DNA of 11,999 nt from Dehalococcoidia bacterium (GTDB taxonomy: Bacteria; Chloroflexota; Dehalococcoidia; Dehalococcoidales; G020351185), in assembly GCA_030640385.1 (NCBI GenBank), contig DAOWJL010000020.1, positions 1 to 11,999 of the forward strand. The letters are read 5' to 3'. This document shows positions 5,202-11,999 of the stretch, piece by piece; position 1 is the stretch's first letter; each line of letters starts with the position of its first letter. The notes below the pieces were generated by a model. It searched no databases, was not told where the DNA came from, and worked only from the letters and a program-made list of their open reading frames with translations. The position numbers were made by a program, and so were the translations under genes.

Positions 5202-7859
5202 ATGTTAAAACTGATTATAAACGGCAGGCAGGTTACCGCCAAAAACGGTATGACGGTGCTCCAGGCCGCACAGGAAGCCGGCATATATATTCCCACCCTC
5301 TGCGCCGACCCGGACCTGGAGCCGCACGGCGGCTGTCGCCTTTGTATTGTTGAGGTAGAGGGTATGCGAGATATGCCCACCGCCTGCACTACAACTGTCA
5401 GCGACGGCATGGTGGTAAATACCGAGACAGAAGCGGTTAATAAGGCGCGTCGTACCGTTATAGACCTCCTTATATCCGACCATCCTATGGACTGCCTGAC
5501 CTGTGTCAAGAACCAGAGGTGTGAGCTACAGGAGGTAGCTGCCTACCTTGGTATTACCGAGAGGCATCTGCCTATGACTATCACCGAGCGCCCGGTTGAT
5601 GACAGTAATCCCTTCTTCACCCTTGACCATAACTATTGTATTCTGTGCCAGCGTTGCACCCGCACCTGTGACGAGGTAACCGTGGTCAATGCCGTAGAGA
5701 TAATAAACCGCGGCTATGATAGCAAGGTAAGCACCTTCGGTGATAAGCCGCTGATGGAATCAATCTGTAAATCCTGCGGCGAGTGCGTCGTCCGCTGCCC
5801 GGTGGCGGCGCTGGTACCCAAAAATAATATTATACCGACCTCTGAGGTAGAAACCACCTGCCCCTACTGCGGTGTCGGCTGTATGATGCATCTCGGCATC
5901 CGTGATGATAAAATCATCTCTGTTAAGGGCAGCAGGAATAGCCAGGCGAATAATGGCCGCTTGTGCGTCAAGGGGCGTTATGGCATTGCCGACTTTGTCC
6001 ATCATCCGCAGCGCCTGACAGAACCTCTTATAAGAAAAAACAACGTGCTTCAAGAAGCAAACTGGGATGAAGCCCTGGATATCGTCACCGAAAAGCTGTC
6101 CGGATATTCATGTGACCAGATAGCCGTAATCGCATCTGCCAAATGCACCAACGAGGAAAACTATATCGTCCAGAAGTTCGCGCGGACGGTACTGGGCACA
6201 AACAACATAGATCACTGCGCCCGTTTGTGACATGCCCCCACGGTGGCCGGTCTGGCCACCACCTTCGGTAGCGGTGCCATGACAAACTCAAATAATGATA
6301 TTACAGATGCCGCCTGCATACTGGCTATCGGCAGCAACACTACGGAAACGCACCCGGTTATTGGCTTTAATGTGAAAAAAGCGGTGCGCCACGGCACAAA
6401 GCTGATAGTAGCCAATCCCCGCCGGATTGGGCTGGTGCGTTTTGCCGATATCTGGCTGAGGCAGAAACCGGGCAGTGATGTCGCCCTTTTGATGGCGATA
6501 ACGAAGGTCATTCTGGATGATGGATTACACGATTCCGCTTTTATACAGCAGCGATGCGAAAACTTCGATACCTTTAAGCAGTCGTTGGATAATATTGACC
6601 TTGCTTCTGCTGAAAATATTACAGGCGTACCCCGGAACCAGATAATAGAAGCCGCCCGCATGTATGCCCGGAATAGCCCGGCGTCTATCCTTTACGCCAT
6701 GGGTATCACCCAGCATAGCCACGGCACCGATAACGTTATGGCTATCGCCAACCTGGCAATGCTTACCGGCAACATCGGCAAACCCGGCAGTGGCGTCAAT
6801 CCGCTACGGGGTCAAAACAACGTGCAGGGCGCCTGTGATATGGGTTCTCTGCCCGATGTATGCTCCGGTTACCAGAAGGTAACCGATCCGGCAATAAAGG
6901 AGAAGTTTAAAGCCGCCTGGGGTATTGATTTGCCATCCGATACCGGGCTGGCCATCACCGAAATGTTTGATGCTATATTGCAGGGTAAGATAAAGGCTCT
7001 ATATCTCATCGGCGAAAACCCTGTGCTGAGCGACCCTGATGCCAGCCATGTCCGGGAGGCTCTTTCCAATCTCGAATTCTTTGTCGCCCAGGATATTTTC
7101 ATGAATGAGACGGCCGAGCTGGCACATGTGGTGCTTCCCGGAACTTCGTTTGCCGAAAAGGACGGCACATTTACCAATACCGAGCGCCGGGTGCAGCGGG
7201 TGAGAAAGGCAATCGAACCGACAGGCAACTCCAGGGCTGACTGGCTAATCACCTGCCAGATTGCGCAGCGTATGAAGGCTAAAGGCTTCGATTTCGAGCA
7301 CCCATCTCAGATTATGGACGAGATTGCCGAACTGACGCCGAGTTACGGCGGCATTTCCTATAAACGCCTCGAGAGGGGAGGCCTGCAGTGGCCCTGCCCC
7401 ACCACAGAGCACCCGGGAACACAGATTCTACACACACAGCAGTTCGCCCGCGGCAAGGGCAGGTTTATGCCCCTGGAGTACAAGCCGCCGGCAGAGCTGC
7501 CCGACGATGATTATCCGCTGATACTGACAACGGGGCGTAGCCTGTTTCAATACCATACCGGCACCATGAGCCGCAAGGTAGCCGGCCTTAACTTGTTTAA
7601 GGGTGAAGAGGAAGTAGAGATAAACCCCCAGGACGCTGAGAGATTAGCCCTCAAGGATGGTGACCGGGTAAGGGTGGTATCACGGCGCGGGCATGTAACC
7701 GCCGGGGTCAAGATAACCGATGCTTCATCACCGGGGGTTGTATTTATGACCTTCCACTTCGCCGAAAGCCCGACAAATATCCTGACAAATCCAGTTCTTG
7801 ACCCGGTATCCAGGATACCGGAGCTAAAGGTATGCAGCGTAAGAATCGAAAAGGTATAA
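5202..7859 (+). CDS. fdhA: Selenocysteine-containing formate dehydrogenase catalytic subunit (TGA read through at 6228-6230)
   Basis: This is a cytoplasmic molybdenum/tungsten bis-MGD formate dehydrogenase alpha subunit of 885 residues, interconverting formate and CO2. In order: NuoG-like [2Fe-2S] (C34, C45, C48, C62), a His-Cys [4Fe-4S] (H94, C98, C101, C107), a 2x[4Fe-4S] ferredoxin (C146, C149, C152, C156; C189, C192, C195, C199), the catalytic-domain [4Fe-4S] (C220, C223, C227, C255), then the molybdopterin domains, including GQNNVQGACDMG and a C-terminal FHFAESPTNILT segment. The in-frame TGA codes residue 343 in the context CARL-U-HAPTVAGL, matching the CARV-U-HGPSVAGL type of E. coli FdhF; the frame continues unbroken to TAA at 7857. 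A SECIS-like hairpin follows the TGA. The ATG at 5202 has AGGTGA four bases before it. No Tat signal is seen. Automatic callers will report two ORFs, 5202-6230 and 6243-7859; these are one gene. NuoE- and NuoF-like neighbours mark it as NAD(P)-linked. Confidence 0.93.
6228..6260 (+). promoter_or_regulatory. Selenocysteine UGA codon with SECIS-like hairpin
   Basis: The TGA (6228-6230) is followed by 11 bases and then GGTGGCC (6242-6248), loop GGTCT (6249-6253) and GGCCACC (6254-6260), a perfect 7-bp stem. The E. coli fdhF SECIS has the same GGUCU apical loop and the same 11-base distance (recalled knowledge). Unlike E. coli, no bulged U is visible in the upper stem. The hairpin lies inside coding sequence, as bacterial SECIS elements do, and would bind SelB carrying Sec-tRNA. 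Confidence 0.88.
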
Positions 7860-7881
7860 TATTATAATAGGTTGGACAGCT

Positions 7882-8244
7882 ATGCAGTATATAGGCGTTG
7901 ATATAATAGAGATAGCCCGCATTAAGAAGGCAATCGACCGCTGGGGACAGGATTTCCTGAAACGGGTTTATACTGTGCCGGAGCTGGAGCTTTACTTGAA
8001 AAATCCATCCTCACTGGCAGCCAGGTTCTCGGGCAAGGAAGCGGTAATAAAAACGCTGAACTCCAGTGGTATAGGTTTGAAGGAGATAGAGATACTCTCC
8101 GATTCCAGCGGTAAACCAAGGGTCAGACTCTACGGAAAAGCACAACACCAGGCAAAAGATATGGGTTTGACCAGCCTCGATATCAGCCTGTCACACTGCC
8201 GCGAGTATGCCATTGCCTGCGCCATCGGCGAAACAAAAAGCTGA
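7882..8244 (+). CDS. acpS: Holo-[acyl-carrier-protein] synthase
   Basis: This 120-residue protein of the usual AcpS length transfers 4'-phosphopantetheine from CoA to acyl carrier protein in fatty-acid synthesis. The magnesium-binding GVDIIEI motif (D7) and the RFSGKEAVIKTL motif (about 49-60, with E53 and K57) are both present, as is the C-terminal LSHCREYAIACA strand. The ATG at 7882 has only a weak upstream purine run (AGG about 12 bases before it). It begins 22 bases after the formate dehydrogenase stop with no clear terminator between them, so it may be read from the same transcript, although the function is unrelated housekeeping. Confidence 0.93.
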   Translation: MQYIGVDIIEIARIKKAIDRWGQDFLKRVYTVPELELYLKNPSSLAARFSGKEAVIKTLNSSGIGLKEIEILSDSSGKPRVRLYGKAQHQAKDMGLTSLDISLSHCREYAIACAIGETKS

Positions 8245-8351
8245 TTATTTTTATTTGCCAGAAACCGCCATACTCCAGGTTTGCCTCTTCAACTTGTGCC
8301 ACATACGTGTTAAAATTAAAGAGTAACTTCCTCACTGTAAGGAGGGCTGAT
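8245..8351 (+). promoter_or_regulatory. Intergenic region with a weak candidate promoter for the yebC-ruvCA operon
   Basis: This 107-base gap contains TAAAAT (8311-8316) 17 bases after TTCAAC (8288-8293), a weak sigma-70-like pair. A strong ribosome site, GGAGGG (8341-8346), follows. No terminator hairpin with a T-run was found after acpS. The promoter call is tentative. Confidence 0.35.
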
Positions 8352-9107
8352 ATGTCGGGGCATTCCAAGTGGTCTTCAATAAAGCACCAGAAGGGGGCGG
8401 CTGATGCCAAACGGGGCAAACTGTTCACCAAATTAACCCGGGAGATAATCCTTGCCGTCCGCGAGAATGGGAGTAGTCCGGAGACAAACTACCATTTACG
8501 TTTGGCTATACAGAAAGCAAAGGATAACAATATGCCCTCGGATAATGTAGGGCGGGCAATAAAGCGGGGCGAGGGTACTCTTGATGGAGTTACACTCTCA
8601 GAGCTGGTCCTTGAGGGTTACGGACCCGGTGGGGCAGCTATAGTCGTAGAGGCGCTAACCGATAACCGCAACCGCACCGTGCAGGAAGTAAGGAGCACAT
8701 TTTCACGCAGCGGGGGTAACCTGGGGGAAAGCGGCAGCGTCACCTGGCTTTTCGGCCAGAAGGGATTGGTTACAATAGAGACCGGCAATGAGGATATTGA
8801 TGAGCTTTCTTTACAGGCGATAGATGCCGGCGCCGAGGATGTCATCCCCCAATCGAGCTATGTGGAGATCTACACGAAGCCCGAAGAGCTGGAAGCGGTC
8901 AGGAAAGCCTTAGAGCAAAACAATATAACCGTTTACTCGGCGGAGCTTGCCAGGATACCAAAAACAACCGTTCAGCTTGACGAGCATGCCGCTACACAGG
9001 TTTTAAAGCTGCTGGACAAGCTGGAGGAGCTGGATGATACCCGGAGTGTCTGCAGCAATGTTGATTTCCCAGACGAGGTGCTTGATAAATATAAGGCTCA
9101 AGAGTAA
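8352..9107 (+). CDS. yebC: YebC/PmpR family transcriptional/translational regulator
   Basis: This 251-residue protein opens with the family signature MSGHSKWSSIKHQKGAADAKRG and continues with LFTKLTREI, AIQKAKDNNMPSDNV, the GYGPGG motif and NRNRTVQEVRS. YebC-family proteins are known as DNA-binding regulators, and some have been tied to translation of proline stretches. The frame is open upstream to 8307, but the ATG at 8352 is chosen because GGAGGG lies five bases before it and the signature starts there. It is followed 11 bases later by ruvC, the common yebC-ruvC-ruvA order. Confidence 0.95.
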   Translation: MSGHSKWSSIKHQKGAADAKRGKLFTKLTREIILAVRENGSSPETNYHLRLAIQKAKDNNMPSDNVGRAIKRGEGTLDGVTLSELVLEGYGPGGAAIVVEALTDNRNRTVQEVRSTFSRSGGNLGESGSVTWLFGQKGLVTIETGNEDIDELSLQAIDAGAEDVIPQSSYVEIYTKPEELEAVRKALEQNNITVYSAELARIPKTTVQLDEHAATQVLKLLDKLEELDDTRSVCSNVDFPDEVLDKYKAQE

Positions 9108-9118
9108 GCCGCCGGATT

Positions 9119-9622
9119 ATGAGGATTTTAGGCATTGACCCGGGCACTCTGGTAATGGGTTACGGCATTATAGACAGCCAGGCGGACGATATGACTCTGG
9201 TCTGCTGTAACGCCCTGACCTGTTCACAGCGTTATCCAATAGCAGAACGCCTTAGCTATTTCTTTAATAAGCTTTCCGAGATTATTACTAACTATCGGCC
9301 GGATGTGGTGGCTGTAGAGCAACCATTTGTCGCCAAGAATGTCAGGACGGCGCTGGCGATAGGCAAAGCCCAGGCGGTGGCTATGCTGGCGGCCAGCCAG
9401 CAGGGAATCCCGACCTACGAATACAGCCCGGCGCAAATCAAGAGGGTTGTTGGCAACTACGGAGCCAGCTCTAAGGAGCAGATTCAGGAGATGGTCAGGC
9501 TCCAGCTCGGGCTAGCCGAAGCCCCCCAGCCAAACGATGCCGCCGATGCCCTGGCGGTGGCTATCTGCCATATAAGAGAAGTACACCTCCGGGAAATACT
9601 GGCACGGCAGGGGGAAAAATAA
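9119..9622 (+). CDS. ruvC: Crossover junction endodeoxyribonuclease RuvC
   Basis: This Holliday-junction resolvase of 167 residues (usual length) has a complete acidic active site: D7 in GIDPGT, E67 in VAVEQPF, and D140 and D143 in NDAADALAVA, matching D7/E66/D138/D141 of E. coli. It cuts four-way junctions at the end of homologous recombination. It starts at ATG 9119 without a strong ribosome site, so coupling to yebC translation is likely. Its TAA shares one base with the ruvA ATG (9622). Confidence 0.96.
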   Translation: MRILGIDPGTLVMGYGIIDSQADDMTLVCCNALTCSQRYPIAERLSYFFNKLSEIITNYRPDVVAVEQPFVAKNVRTALAIGKAQAVAMLAASQQGIPTYEYSPAQIKRVVGNYGASSKEQIQEMVRLQLGLAEAPQPNDAADALAVAICHIREVHLREILARQGEK

Positions 9623-10206
9623 TGATAGCCAGTCTTAAAGGCAAACTGGAATCGCTGGGTGGAGACTGGGCAGTTGTTAATGTCGGTGGTATAGGCTTTC
9701 AGGTATTTATGCCAACCACTACCCTCAGCGAACTGGGCAGCGTCGGCGGTGATATAAAGCTGTACACACACCTGCACCTGCGCGCCGATAACATTACCCT
9801 TTACGGCTTCGCCTCAACCGGCGAGCTGGAGTTATTCAAAACCCTTATAAACGTCTCCGGGCTGGGGCCCAGGATGGCGCTGGTAATGCTATCGGCGATG
9901 GATATAGAGCAGCTCGTTATGGCTATCGCCAGCGGCAACGCCGAGCTGCTGACCGGTATTCCGGGCATCGGCAAGAAGATGGCCAGCCGACTGGTGCTGG
10001 AGCTCAAGGATAAGATAGGCACAGGCCTGGTATCAGCTCCGGTAGCTGAACTGGCACAGGAGAACGCCGATGTTCTGGCCGCCCTGACCACCCTGGGTTA
10101 TTCAGCCAGTGAAGCTACCCGTGCCCTCGCCAGCCTACCCCGTGGCCAGAAGCTCAACCTTGAGGATAGAGTAAAGCTGGCGCTGGCATATTTTGGTAGC
10201 CAATAG
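9622..10206 (+). CDS. ruvA: Holliday junction DNA helicase subunit RuvA
   Basis: This 194-residue protein has an N-terminal OB-fold (about 1-63), tandem helix-hairpin-helix motifs (NVSGLGPRMALVML around residues 77-90 and GIPGIGKKMASRLVLEL around 112-128) and the small C-terminal domain (ALTTLGYSASEA) that contacts RuvB. It binds Holliday junctions and directs branch migration. AGGGGG precedes the ATG by about seven bases. ruvB does not follow; two small paralogous genes do. Confidence 0.96.
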   Translation: MIASLKGKLESLGGDWAVVNVGGIGFQVFMPTTTLSELGSVGGDIKLYTHLHLRADNITLYGFASTGELELFKTLINVSGLGPRMALVMLSAMDIEQLVMAIASGNAELLTGIPGIGKKMASRLVLELKDKIGTGLVSAPVAELAQENADVLAALTTLGYSASEATRALASLPRGQKLNLEDRVKLALAYFGSQ

Positions 10207-10228
10207 AATCTTTATAAAGAGGTAGCAG

Positions 10229-10468
10229 ATGAAAATAAATGAATATCTTTTCATGGAATACAAGGTTTTAACAAATAAATATATAACCGCCAGCCAGCAC
10301 CTGAGGGAGTTGCTGCCCCGCTTCACCAGATTACCCCAGTCAGAAAGGGTGCCGAACAGCAGGACGTGCAAAGAACTGCTGCGCGAGCTTGATAAGATTG
10401 AGGAAGAAATTGAAATAGCCCTTGCCAGACTGCGCAATATCCGCCATCGGCTGCTGGAGTTGATATAG
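10229..10468 (+). CDS. Small helical protein of unknown function (paralogue A)
   Basis: I do not recognise this 79-residue protein. It is charged and rich in Leu, Glu and Arg, and it reads as two or three long helices probably forming a coiled coil (TASQHLRELL; CKELLRELDKIEEEIEIALARL). There is no signal peptide, membrane segment or cysteine cluster. AGAGG lies about seven bases before the ATG, so it is likely translated. It starts 22 bases after ruvA with no terminator, so it probably belongs to the ruv transcript. The next gene is a diverged copy, roughly 40% identical by eye over its whole length, supporting it as a real gene. Confidence 0.75.
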   Translation: MKINEYLFMEYKVLTNKYITASQHLRELLPRFTRLPQSERVPNSRTCKELLRELDKIEEEIEIALARLRNIRHRLLELI

Positions 10469-10601
10469 CACCCGGTGTAGGGGTGATAACCTGTAAGCCA
10501 GTAAAGAGTTGAGAAATGGAAACATCAGAGTATTTTTTAAAAGAATACCGGGCTTTAACCGATAGATACGCAACCGCCAGCCGACACCTGAAGGAGTTGC
10601 T
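10285..10601 (+). repeat. Tandem gene duplication trace (conserved 30-base segment 287 bases apart)
   Basis: Bases 10285-10314 and 10572-10601 match at 27 of 30 positions (both begin AACCGCCAGCC), in the same frame of the two small paralogues and in the segment encoding TAS-x-HL-x-ELL. Together with protein similarity along the rest of paralogue A, this shows a local tandem duplication. The nucleotide similarity is strongest at this helix and fades elsewhere, so the duplication is not recent. Confidence 0.7.
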
Positions 10602-10893
10602 CTACCAGATCAATACCCTGCCAGCAGATGAAAAGCCAGATTTCAAGGCAATAAAAGAGTTACTGAGTGAGCTGCATAAACTTGAAGATGTGCTGGAATA
10701 TGTTACAGGCAGGCTGCACAATGTCTTCCACCAGCTGATGATACTGGTAAAGGAGGATAAACCGAAAAAGAAAGCAACCAAATCCAAAACCACCCCCAAA
10801 GCCCCAAAAACCAAACGCACAGCAAAAGCCGCCAAACCGGCGGAAGCCAAAGCTCCACCCAAAAAACAGAAGAAGGAAGAGGAAGAGGAATAA
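10516..10893 (+). CDS. Small helical protein with lysine-rich histone-H1-like tail (paralogue B)
   Basis: This 125-residue protein has two parts. Residues 1-78 are a copy of paralogue A (EYFLKEYRALTDRYATASRHL, KELLSELHKLED), predicted helical. Residues 79-120 form a low-complexity tail with 17 lysines mixed with Ala, Pro and Thr, like the tails of histone H1 or bacterial HC1-type proteins, and the protein ends in five glutamates. The tail suggests nucleic-acid or anionic-surface binding; this is inference from composition. The start ATG at 10516 has only a weak purine-rich site. No known domain is recognised. The tail DNA is A-rich and repetitive, so tail length could vary between strains. 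Confidence 0.75.
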   Translation: METSEYFLKEYRALTDRYATASRHLKELLYQINTLPADEKPDFKAIKELLSELHKLEDVLEYVTGRLHNVFHQLMILVKEDKPKKKATKSKTTPKAPKTKRTAKAAKPAEAKAPPKKQKKEEEEE

Positions 10894-10952
10894 TTGTGGA
10901 GTTGAACTAGGGGGTCGTTCAAGGAAGATTGATGTAAAGGAGGAAAATAACC

Positions 10953-11909
10953 ATGGAATACTTATACGCTGACAATTTTAGGGGGTTTACAAACGCATTA
11001 CTTACCATAAGGGACATTAATTTTTTTGTGGGCGAAAATAGTACTGGGAAAACTTCAATACTGAGCTTGCTCAAATTACTGAAATCAGTCGACTTCTTGT
11101 CCTTGTCCAACCAAGACTTTAATGCCGGGGGCGTTGAACTAGGTAATTACAAAGATATAGTCAGTGCAAATGTAACCGATAAAAGGTATTTCCGTGGCGG
11201 TTTAATTGAAAAAAGCAATAATAACGGATTTAGCGGTTTTCTAATGACATTTATTAAGAGGGATGGAATCCCATTTCTACATAAATACACTTATAGAATT
11301 GAGGATAAGCAAACAGAATTTATATTCTTTGAGAATATAATTAAATATCGTCCAAAGAAACTGCCTGAAGTAAAAAATAGAATAGAATCTATTAGTGAAA
11401 TTTTCAAGGAGTGGGTTGAAGAACATAAAAAAACCATGGCACCCTACAAAGGATACAAGCAAATTGATAGGCAAAGCTTTGGTGATGCACCTCTCCCATT
11501 TCTTACATTTATTTTATCTAGAGAGCCTCGCCAACACATACCCCCAGTACCCAAATCCATTGTCTGGTTTGCCCCAATACGAACGACACCACAGCGCACA
11601 TATGACGAATATAGATTAAAGTTTTCAGCGGAAGGTGTACACACTCCCTACTTAATTAAGAAGATTTTAAGTTATGGTACAGGTAAACAGGCAGAAGTGA
11701 ACAAGTTTCGTGATTCTATCGAAGCATTCGGACGTGCAAGCGGGCTATTCAAATCAATAGAGGTGCGAGCATATGAACCAAAGTCAAAAGCATCTCCATT
11801 TGAATTAGATATACGACTAAATGGCGAAGAGCCGTTAAACATAAAAAACGTGGGCTATGTGCCCTGCCCCCATAAACTATACCACTTCTTAAATCGTTGC
11901 CGCAGTTAA
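10953..11909 (+). CDS. OLD/RecF-like AAA family ATPase, 3' end cut off by an IS insertion
   Basis: The N-terminal ABC-type ATPase half has NFRGF (8-12) and a Walker A GENSTGKTS (27-35), followed by a long insert and a segment VWFAPIRTTPQRTY with AEGVHTPYL, typical of AAA_15/AAA_21 (OLD-like) proteins found in anti-phage and DNA-repair systems. AAAGGAGG lies nine bases before the ATG, a strong site. The sequence is more AT-rich than its neighbours, suggesting acquisition. After FELDIRLNGEEPLNIKNVGY (ending at Y302), where the family normally continues with GVSQ and the signature and Walker B motifs, the frame enters IS sequence and adds 16 foreign residues before stopping. Without Walker B it is unlikely to be an active ATPase. 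Which defence system it belonged to, if any, cannot be told. Confidence 0.75.
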   Translation: MEYLYADNFRGFTNALLTIRDINFFVGENSTGKTSILSLLKLLKSVDFLSLSNQDFNAGGVELGNYKDIVSANVTDKRYFRGGLIEKSNNNGFSGFLMTFIKRDGIPFLHKYTYRIEDKQTEFIFFENIIKYRPKKLPEVKNRIESISEIFKEWVEEHKKTMAPYKGYKQIDRQSFGDAPLPFLTFILSREPRQHIPPVPKSIVWFAPIRTTPQRTYDEYRLKFSAEGVHTPYLIKKILSYGTGKQAEVNKFRDSIEAFGRASGLFKSIEVRAYEPKSKASPFELDIRLNGEEPLNIKNVGYVPCPHKLYHFLNRCRS

Positions 11910-11999
11910 GATAGCTTCAGGAGCCGGAGGTCTATAACCCAAGGAACTATGTGGACGTACCTGATTATATTCCATCCTCCACTCTTCAATCAATACCCT
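11858..11999 (-). mobile_element. IS3-family insertion sequence, one end (partial)
   Basis: The right end of an IS (transposase read leftwards) is present; the rest is beyond the window. The proposed IS border is TGTGCCCTGCCCCC at 11858, a TG-starting, C-rich end of the IS3 style, about 31 bases from the transposase stop. The ATPase gene is interrupted exactly there. The exact border and the target duplication cannot be fixed without the other end. Confidence 0.7.
11889..11999 (-). CDS. IS3-family transposase (OrfB / integrase core), C-terminal fragment
   Basis: The minus strand encodes 36 residues to a TAA at 11891-11889: an EEWRMEYNQVRPHSSLGYRP segment followed by PAPEA. The YNxxRPHSSLGYRPP pattern is the classic C-terminus of IS3-family DDE transposases, just past the last catalytic Glu, which is outside the window. 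The gene enters from the right edge, so its state (intact or not) is unknown. Confidence 0.88.
   Translation of the reverse strand, partial: RVLIEEWRMEYNQVRPHSSLGYRPPAPEAILTAATI

Noticed and set aside
6212..6661. 149-residue minus-strand ORF across the TGA region
   Set aside because: It is antisense to the formate dehydrogenase active-site region; the coding potential belongs to the plus strand.
6243..7859. Separate ORF for a molybdopterin oxidoreductase starting at GTG 6243
   Set aside because: It is the downstream half of the selenoprotein gene. It lacks a ribosome site, its start falls inside the SECIS stem, and it lacks the N-terminal cluster domains supplied in the same frame upstream.
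2861..7859. Complex I (nuoEFG) operon
   Set aside because: NuoE-, NuoF- and NuoG-like parts are present, but the third protein has a selenocysteine formate dehydrogenase active site and no membrane or NuoBCD genes follow.
8307..8351. Upstream extension of yebC
   Set aside because: The conserved MSGHSKW start at 8352 has its own strong ribosome site, and the extension overlaps the candidate promoter.
10469..10485. CACCC/GGGTG hairpin between the two small paralogues as a terminator
   Set aside because: The stem is only 5 bp and no T-run follows, so it does not meet the form of an intrinsic terminator.
1..11999. CRISPR array, tRNA or rRNA genes
   Set aside because: No regularly spaced repeats and no cloverleaf or rRNA-like segments were recognised by eye.

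Overview
The window looks like the chromosome of an anaerobic bacterium of middling GC content. The evidence is a soluble, multi-[Fe-S] selenocysteine formate dehydrogenase with NuoE- and NuoF-like partners, next to genes of methylmalonyl-CoA/biotin carboxyl transfer. The overall style (many TTG/GTG starts, short operons, acpS and yebC-ruvC-ruvA) would suit an uncultured Chloroflexota (Dehalococcoidia-like) or a similar anaerobe. That placement is an impression from protein style, not a demonstrated assignment.

Layout. Bases 1-2672 (minus strand) carry three genes transcribed leftwards: a methylmalonyl-CoA carboxyltransferase subunit (12S/MmdA type), a small biotin carrier (1.3S type) and a pyruvate/oxaloacetate carboxyltransferase subunit (5S/PycB/OadA type) that runs off the left edge. 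Together they match the three-part composition of transcarboxylase. A divergent control region (about 2673-2860) holds two back-to-back sigma-70-like promoters, an 11-base repeat present once in each leader, and inverted repeats. From it a rightward operon begins: a NuoE-like [2Fe-2S] subunit, a NuoF-like flavin/NADH subunit and a formate dehydrogenase catalytic subunit, 2861-7859.

The central observation is that the formate dehydrogenase gene is one 885-residue selenoprotein gene. The TGA at 6228-6230 sits at the catalytic selenocysteine position and is followed, after 11 bases, by a 7-bp hairpin with a GGTCT loop, the form of a bacterial SECIS element. Naive gene calling splits it into two ORFs.

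The operon is followed by housekeeping genes: acpS (holo-ACP synthase), a YebC/PmpR-family regulator, ruvC and ruvA. After ruvA, where ruvB is often found, there are instead two tandemly duplicated small helical proteins. The second has an added lysine/alanine/proline-rich tail ending in five glutamates. The right end is more AT-rich and accessory: an OLD/RecF-like AAA ATPase gene whose 3' part is cut off by an IS3-family insertion sequence. The IS transposase C-terminus reads leftwards from the window edge.

How the parts may work together (inference): the divergent carboxyl-transfer and formate dehydrogenase operons would link methylmalonyl-CoA/propionate chemistry with NAD(P)H-formate exchange, and the shared control region suggests coordinated expression. 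No rRNA, tRNA or CRISPR array was recognised.
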